Source: Pseudoduganella armeniaca (GTDB taxonomy: Bacteria > Pseudomonadota > Gammaproteobacteria > Burkholderiales > Burkholderiaceae_D). Taken from it: DNA of 64,000 bases. The stretch lies in NCBI RefSeq assembly GCF_003028855.1, contig NZ_CP028324.1, positions 3,286,001 to 3,350,000 of the forward strand. Reading direction: 5' to 3'. Under the pieces are notes generated by a model that was not told the origin of the DNA, did no database searches, and was given only the letters and a program-made list of their open reading frames with translations. Both the position numbers and the translations under genes were made by a program. Below, piece after piece: positions 62,088-64,000 of this stretch. The stretch's first letter is position 1. Every line of letters starts with the position of its first letter.

Positions 62088-63490
62088 AGGATTTTCCCGG
62101 GATTCATCAGGTTGTGCGGATCGAGCGCGGCCTTGATGGCACGCATCAGCTGCAGGGCGACGGGATGCTTGTAGCGTGCCAGCTCGTCGCGTTTCAACGC
62201 GCCGATGCCGTGTTCGGCCGAAATCGAGCCGCCATGGCGCGCCACGCTGTCGTGGACCACGCGGTTGACGGCTTCCTGGTTGACCAGAAACGCCTCGTCG
62301 CCGATGCCCGCGGGGGGCGCCACGTTGAAATGCAGGTTGCCGTCGCCCAGGTGGCCGAAGCAGACCAGCTGGCAGCCGGGGAAGGCCTGCTGCAGCAGCG
62401 GCGCCGTGCTGGCGATGAAATCGGCGATGCGCGAGACGGGCAGGGAGATGTCGTGCTTGATGTTCTTGCCGGCCGCCGCCTGCGCCAGCGGGATGTGCTC
62501 ACGCAGCTGCCACAGGCCGCGCGACTGGGCCACGGAGCCGGCGACGACGGCGTCCAGCGCCACCTCCTGTTCCAGCGCGGCGCCGATGGCCTGCTCCAGC
62601 AGCGCCACCGCATGCGGCTCGGACTCGCTGCTGGAGAGTTCGACCAGCGCATACTGCGGATATTCCTGCCCGAACGGGCGCGGCAGTTGCGGGAAGTGGT
62701 GGGCGACGAGCCGCAGGCAGAAGGCCGACATCAGCTCGAAGCCCGTCAGGCTGGCGCCGGCGCGGTCCTGCAGCAGCGACAGCAGCCGCAGCGCGTGGCC
62801 GGGCGTGGCCAGCGCCACCAGCGCCGTGATGGCCGCCTTCGGCTGTGGATACAGCTTCAGCACCGCGCCGGTGATGATGCCCAGCGTGCCCTCGGCGCCG
62901 ATGAACAGGTCGCGCAGGTCGTAGCCGGTATTGTCCTTGCGCAGGGCGGAAAGGCCAGGCCAGACCTCGCCCTGCGGCGTGACCACTTCCAGGCCCAGGC
63001 ACAGTTCACGGGCGTTGCCGTAGCGCAGCACGGCCGTACCGCCGGCATTGGTGGACAGGTTGCCGCCGATCGTGCAGCTGCCTTCGGCCGCCAGCGACAG
63101 GGGGAACAGGCAGCCGTGCGCGGCTGCCACTTCCTGCACCTGCTGCAGGATGCAGCCGGCGTCGACGGTCATCGTACGATTGACGGCATCGACGCTGCGC
63201 ACCCGGTTCAGGCGCGCCAGCGACAGCACGACGGCCGTGCCGGTCGCATCGGGCACGCTGCCCAGCACCAGGCCCGTGTTGCCGCCCTGCGGCACGATCG
63301 GCACGCGCGCGGCGGCGCAGGCGCGCACCAGCGCCGCCACCTCGTCCACGCTGCCGGGGCGCAGCACGGCCAGCGCGCTGCCCGTGAAGCGGCCGCGCCA
63401 GTCGCGCAGGAACGGCGCCATGTCGGCCGCCTGGTGCAGCACGTGCGCCGCGCCGATCAGCGCGCGACAGGCGTCCAGGAAGGAATTCAT
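62084..63490 (-). CDS. FAD-linked oxidase, GlcD/D-lactate-dehydrogenase-like
   Basis: 468 residues. FAD_binding_4 domain (about 40-180: 'VPIVPQGGNTGLVLGSVPD', 'GGNLSTNAGGTAVLRYGNAR') and the FAD-oxidase C domain with 'VCFGHLGDGNLHFNV' and the late 'EHGIGALKRDELARYK'. Oxidises a D-2-hydroxy acid (D-lactate, glycolate or 2-hydroxyglutarate); the specific one is not clear. The start is at 63490, overlapping the DUF2069 stop. Confidence 0.9.
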   Translation of the reverse strand: MNSFLDACRALIGAAHVLHQAADMAPFLRDWRGRFTGSALAVLRPGSVDEVAALVRACAAARVPIVPQGGNTGLVLGSVPDATGTAVVLSLARLNRVRSVDAVNRTMTVDAGCILQQVQEVAAAHGCLFPLSLAAEGSCTIGGNLSTNAGGTAVLRYGNARELCLGLEVVTPQGEVWPGLSALRKDNTGYDLRDLFIGAEGTLGIITGAVLKLYPQPKAAITALVALATPGHALRLLSLLQDRAGASLTGFELMSAFCLRLVAHHFPQLPRPFGQEYPQYALVELSSSESEPHAVALLEQAIGAALEQEVALDAVVAGSVAQSRGLWQLREHIPLAQAAAGKNIKHDISLPVSRIADFIASTAPLLQQAFPGCQLVCFGHLGDGNLHFNVAPPAGIGDEAFLVNQEAVNRVVHDSVARHGGSISAEHGIGALKRDELARYKHPVALQLMRAIKAALDPHNLMNPGKIL

Positions 63491-63906
63491 CGCCGCCCGC
63501 CCGGCGTATTCGAGCCGCGCGTGACCTTCTCCAGCAGCTCCTGCGCGGCCTTTTTCGCCGCGCGCTTGTACGGCTGCACGTACAGCAGGGCGCAGCAGAA
63601 GAACACGAACACGATGATCGCTTCGCCCCAGCCCAGCCACGGCATGGTGCGGTCGCTCCAGCCGCGCACCACGCCCTCGGTGAAGTACAGCAGGATCATC
63701 ATCGAGGTCCACTGCAGCGTGTACAGGTCGCGCTTGATGACGCCGATCAGCGGGAACACCAGCGGCACGGCCTTCAGCGCCAGCCAGGAGCCGCCCGGGT
63801 GCAGCGGCGCCAGCATCAGCTCCCACAGCAGGCACCAGGCCACCAGCAAGGTCACGCTGAGCAGCGCGCCCCACCAGGCGATCTTCTGGCGCAGGCCGGG
63901 CATCAT
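63487..63906 (-). CDS. DUF2069 membrane protein
   Basis: 139 residues, four hydrophobic segments and a basic C-terminus ('QPYKRAAKKAAQELLEK'). The block 'LALKAVPLVFPLIGVIKRDL' followed by 'YTLQWTSMMILLYF' is typical of DUF2069, common in Burkholderiales. Function unknown. The ATG at 63906 overlaps the preceding gene's TGA (ATGA); 63903 is a second ATG. Confidence 0.88.
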   Translation of the reverse strand: MMPGLRQKIAWWGALLSVTLLVAWCLLWELMLAPLHPGGSWLALKAVPLVFPLIGVIKRDLYTLQWTSMMILLYFTEGVVRGWSDRTMPWLGWGEAIIVFVFFCCALLYVQPYKRAAKKAAQELLEKVTRGSNTPGGRR

Positions 63907-64000
63907 GCGCTCCGCGCTGGCAATGGAGCGGCCTGGCGCAGCGCCGTCTCGGCCAGGCGCCGGCCCAGCGCGACGGCCAGGCGCTTTTCCTCGTCGGTCA
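63903..64000 (-). CDS. 3' end of a gene upstream of DUF2069 (possibly WrbA-like)
   Basis: The readable end is 'TDEEKRLAVALGRRLAETAL' and a few more residues before TGA at 63903. In related bacteria the gene before DUF2069 is often a WrbA-like NAD(P)H:quinone oxidoreductase, and such an end fits, but the fragment itself is too short to prove it. Confidence 0.5.
   Translation of the reverse strand, partial: TDEEKRLAVALGRRLAETALRQAAPLPARSA

Overview
The window is GC-rich, densely coded chromosomal DNA of a betaproteobacterium, most probably Oxalobacteraceae (Massilia/Duganella/Pseudoduganella type). The support is gene content and order (prfB-lysS, lolCDE-tatD, cpxRA/cpxP, a 323-residue ThyA, PEP-CTERM proteins, DUF2288, DUF2069) and short GGGGTC(A/T)GTCCCC-type inverted repeats scattered between genes. 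This assignment is inference from sequence alone. No rRNA, tRNA, CRISPR array, integrase or transposase was seen.

Layout. 1-7 kb: end of a chemosensory locus (three-module CheW-like protein), then the minus-strand prfB-HAD-lysS operon, with a programmed +1 frameshift in prfB, and a CpdB-type lipoprotein. 7-13 kb: accessory stretch with a lower-GC orphan gene, two NTF2-like secreted proteins, a RES/Xre toxin-antitoxin module with promoter and palindromic operator, and a tandem pair of EF-hand PEP-CTERM proteins. 13-20 kb: recJ (frameshifted as read), a phosphoglycerate-mutase-like protein, duplicated LolC/LolE permeases with LolD, and TatD. 20-25 kb: glucarate catabolism (gudD, divergent gudP, LacI regulator) with matching operator-like sites, then an ester-cyclase-like gene/marR pair with a clear operator. 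25-35 kb: ComEC, an orphan membrane/OmpA-like protein, a hydrolase, Dcd, a Cpx envelope-stress system with two perfect CpxR boxes, and a Tat-type lipoprotein dioxygenase.

35.2-46.1 kb holds the most unusual content. A tight eight-gene plus-strand operon sits behind a textbook sigma-54 promoter. It encodes three related acidic/glycine-zipper proteins, a gluzincin metallopeptidase, a large beta-sandwich/helical protein, a KBL/BioF-like PLP enzyme, a GIY-YIG protein and an amidohydrolase. A thioredoxin-like exported protein and, convergently, a sigma-54 activator with a degenerate receiver domain follow. Two of the related proteins and the GIY-YIG protein share an N-terminal FE-x-LPF / GEW signature, which suggests common leaders or targeting tags. 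I do not recognise this as a described system.

46-64 kb: Arg/Lys/Orn decarboxylase, DUF4337, folA and an M48-like peptidase (both frameshifted as read), a DJ-1-like protein, thyA, then a long minus-strand run with overlapping ends: DUF2069, FAD-linked oxidase, DUF4124, ABC permease, AttH-like protein, MsbA-like exporter, threonine-aldolase-like enzyme and RhlE helicase.

Five one-base losses, four in G/C homopolymers and one at a CCGGG, break four otherwise intact genes (recJ twice, the ester cyclase, folA, M48). Because folA is normally essential, sequence error is more likely than gene decay.
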